Assembly: GCA_018136815.1 (NCBI GenBank)
Contig: CM030933.1
Span: 5,782,282 to 5,846,281 of the forward strand
Length of the DNA stretch: 64,000 bases
DNA from: Isochrysis galbana
Lineage: Eukaryota; Haptophyta; Isochrysidales; Isochrysidaceae
Reading direction: 5' to 3'
The notes under the pieces are model-generated. The model saw only the letters and a list, made by a program, of their open reading frames with translations, had not been told where the DNA came from and searched no databases. Each line of letters begins with the position of its first letter. Within the stretch, counting starts at the first letter, position 1. A program made the position numbers and the translations under genes. Positions 62,322 to 64,000 of the stretch are shown here, piece by piece.

Positions 62322-62960
62322 ATGGAGCGCGCCACGCTCCCCTCCTCTCTCTCCGCCCACTCCGCTGCGCCGGCCGAACAATCAAGAGCCATGGCAGACG
62401 CCATGCAACCGTACCGCCCAACAGCAAGGGCCACGTCCGATCCGGTGCCCGCGAGCCACCGCTCAAGCCCTAACCAGAACGATGCACCGGCTGATGCCAA
62501 CACACCACCACACATGGACACCCACTAGCAAATGCACACAATCCACACACACGACAAGCAGGAGCACCAGGACTCCTCCTCCCATAGGGAAGGAAAGCCT
62601 CCGGGCGCTGGGTCCCTACGCCGCCGCGGCACTCGCTTCACGCCCGACCGGAAGCGAACAAAAACGCAAAAGACCAGCAAACAGCAAAGATATAGACTAT
62701 TCGCTTACCCTAACACCCCGACGCCCGACAGCCTAAAAGCCTTGTACATGGTAGCGTGGAGGTACATCATAGAAGACTTCCACACTTCTACAGAGTAGAG
62801 TTTGACAGTTTGACAATTACAATTACACGTTTCACCACATACTAGCCATCGAAAGAACACTGAGCAGATTCACGATCCTCGTGAGCTAGAGGCCTCGAGA
62901 CTTCGGTGCGGTGCGCACGAGCACGAGCAAAGCCTCCCAAGGAAGAAATCCCAAAATTAA
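62322..62960 (+). mobile_element. Internally deleted LINE-like element
   Basis: Joins an ORF1 start (MERATLPSSLSAHSAAP) to the 3' end of the RT ORF: RLFAYPNTPTPDSLKALYMV, then out of frame EFHHT-type remnants, and a tail encoding RTSTSKASQGRNPKIK in register with MRTNKAAQGRKPKLK of the 19.5-20.1 kb copy. The middle, including any reverse transcriptase core, is absent, so it must rely on another copy to move. Confidence 0.6.
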
Positions 62961-63164
62961 GGATGTGAGATGTGAGAGAGCTTAGTAGTTAGTAGCGCTC
63001 CCTTATTCCGAACTAACGATAAAAACTACCTCGTGACAAACACGAATCTGACCCTAGCTAGTGGCGGGCGCGCTCGGGATAGCGGAGACTGCTCGCCTAA
63101 ACGCAAGCAAACTCCCCGACTTAAGCCCAAGTAACATGGAACCCCCAGACCTCACAACAACAGG

Positions 63165-63312
63165 CCGGTCACTCACGCTTTTTAACAACTATTTTCCATC
63201 CCTCCTGGGTGTCCAAGGTCCAAGGATTCCCCAGGGACCCCCCTTACCCTTACCTGCCCCCCCCCCCCCGCGAACCCCCTCTACCCCACGAAAATCCATG
63301 GCGTCGGTGAGT
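63165..63312. repeat. Dispersed repeat, direct copy at 22360-22525
   Basis: CCGGTCACTCACGCTTTTTAACAACTATTTTCCATCC, CCTGGGTGTCCAAGG, GGATTCCCCAGGGACCCCCC and CCCCACGAAAATCCATGGCG match the 22.4-kb copy in order. Immediately downstream are the divergent genes of the right edge. Confidence 0.65.
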
Positions 63313-63399
63313 GACTCCCCCGCCTTGTCCGGCCCATGGAGGGCTGTTGCGCGTCTGCACAGGCAATAAGCCACTCACCCAGTTTGATGCGCTCATCGT

Positions 63400-63714
63400 T
63401 CATCGTTCATCGTTCGTGAGGGTGAGGAGCTGGGTGGTCCCGCATGCCCTTGGCATCTGCGGACTTCTTCGCAAATGCTTGGCGAACCTTACCCTCGGGG
63501 GCCAAGGGGAAGTTCCCACTTTGCAGCGCTCGATGCGCACTTTCACCCGTCGCCCGTCGCGCGGCAATGCGCAATGCTCGACTGCTTTGCGCACGTCGTC
63601 GAGGATGAGGATGGCAACGCGCTCCTTCGCCTGGAGGTCGCGGGCGGACTTCGTGTACCCACCCTCCGGGCGCTTCCTGGCCGCGGCTGGCTTGCTAGTG
63701 GCCGCTGGCGCCAT
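63400..63714 (-). CDS. Small basic protein, possible first exon
   Basis: Frame of 104 codons starting MAPAATSKPAAARKRPEGGY, then TKSARDLQAKERVAILILDD, VRKAVEHCALPRDGRRVKVR and IERCKVGTSPWPPR. At about 63492 an AGG|GTAAGG donor could end the exon, after which the frame (FAKHLRRSPQMPRACG) looks non-coding. The ordered middle resembles a small basic nucleic-acid- or chromatin-associated protein, but no family is recognised. It is transcribed away from the gene at 63855, 140 bp apart. Confidence 0.45.
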   Translation of the reverse strand: MAPAATSKPAAARKRPEGGYTKSARDLQAKERVAILILDDVRKAVEHCALPRDGRRVKVRIERCKVGTSPWPPRVRFAKHLRRSPQMPRACGTTQLLTLTNDER

Positions 63715-63854
63715 CGGTGTGTCGGCGTGCTGGCTGCGAAGCGACGTTGGCTGCGAAGCGATAGCCTCTCTTCTACTCTAACTCCAGGCGAAAAGAAGAC
63801 ATAAAAATTTGGCATGCCGCCCTCTTCGCCGGTCAAAAGTTTGAGACGCGATCG

Positions 63855-64000
63855 ATGGTCCCTGCGCCCCTCTCGACTCTCGTCTCCAAGCTTTGGACGG
63901 ACGCGCCGCCTGAGCAACGCAAGCTGACCACGCAACTTGCACGCAACTCGTTCTACTTCGCCACAGCCGTCTTCCTCATCAAGCAGTTTGGTGAGCAGAT
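63855..64000 (+). CDS. Small membrane protein, 3' truncated by window edge
   Basis: ATG at 63855 opens a frame running to the window end: MVPAPLSTLVSKLWTDAPPE, then QRKLTTQLARNSFYFATAVF and LIKQFGEQ. The hydrophobic NSFYFATAVFLI segment after a soluble N-terminus is like small mitochondrial outer-membrane or respiratory accessory subunits, but no family can be assigned. TTTG|GTGAGC near 63990 could be an intron donor. The 140-bp gap to the minus-strand ORF suggests a shared promoter. Confidence 0.45.
   Translation, partial: MVPAPLSTLVSKLWTDAPPEQRKLTTQLARNSFYFATAVFLIKQFGEQ

Overview
The window is nuclear DNA from a photosynthetic eukaryote, most likely an alga with a complex red-type plastid (a haptophyte or a photosynthetic stramenopile such as a pelagophyte). 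The support is a fucoxanthin-chlorophyll a/c-type light-harvesting protein with an N-terminal signal peptide, short GT-AG introns of about 100-250 bp, an ARP8-type F-box/actin protein, nuclear-pore and retrotransposon genes, and no bacterial operon structure. The exact lineage cannot be fixed from the sequence alone.

Layout. 0-2.5 kb: 5'-truncated GH30 glucosylceramidase. 3.0-4.05 kb (-): F-box protein. 4.1-6.1 kb: repeats and simple sequence. 6.1-9.2 kb (-): five-exon F-box/actin-related protein with extra membrane segments. 9.2-13.3 kb: repeats and a chromovirus integrase fragment split by a 1.4-kb insertion. 13.4-14.3 kb (-): cyclophilin. 14.9-20.1 kb: nested retroelements (LINE-like fragments around an internally deleted chromovirus). 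21.1-24 kb (-): two methyltransferases. 24.9-25.6 kb: unidentified gene. 27.7-29.1 kb (-): GDSL/SASA-type esterase. 30.8-31.8 kb: prolyl 4-hydroxylase. 32-36 kb: acidic ORF, LTR copy, repeats. 36.1-37.9 kb: coiled-coil gene bracketed by inverted repeats. 39.6-40.5 kb (-): LINE-like ORF1. 41.5-43.6 kb: ankyrin-FG-RAE1 fusion. 45.5-46.9 kb (-): Ala-rich coiled-coil protein. 47.9-50.6 kb: aconitase X. 51.8-52.6 kb (-): light-harvesting protein. 54.2-54.9 kb: SnoaL/NTF2-like protein. 55.7-57.4 kb (-): tail-anchored tRNA-dihydrouridine synthase. 58.1-59.1 kb (-): piggyBac-like relic. 59.9-61.9 kb: rearranged NDK-like protein. 62.3-63.3 kb: LINE derivative and repeat. 63.4-64 kb: a divergent gene pair running off the edge.

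The host genes are unrelated single-copy housekeeping and organelle genes. They do not form a pathway, apart from a loose hydroxyproline theme (prolyl hydroxylase and aconitase X). I resolved 22 introns by matching reading frames and protein-family continuity across GT-AG junctions; 15 are phase 0, often after a CAG or AAG codon. The most unusual items are (i) an NDK-like protein whose two halves appear in swapped order, (ii) an ankyrin + FG-repeat + RAE1 beta-propeller fusion, and (iii) an F-box/actin fold interrupted by a two-helix membrane insertion. The intergenic space is full of related, mostly degenerate transposable elements in several cross-matching families.
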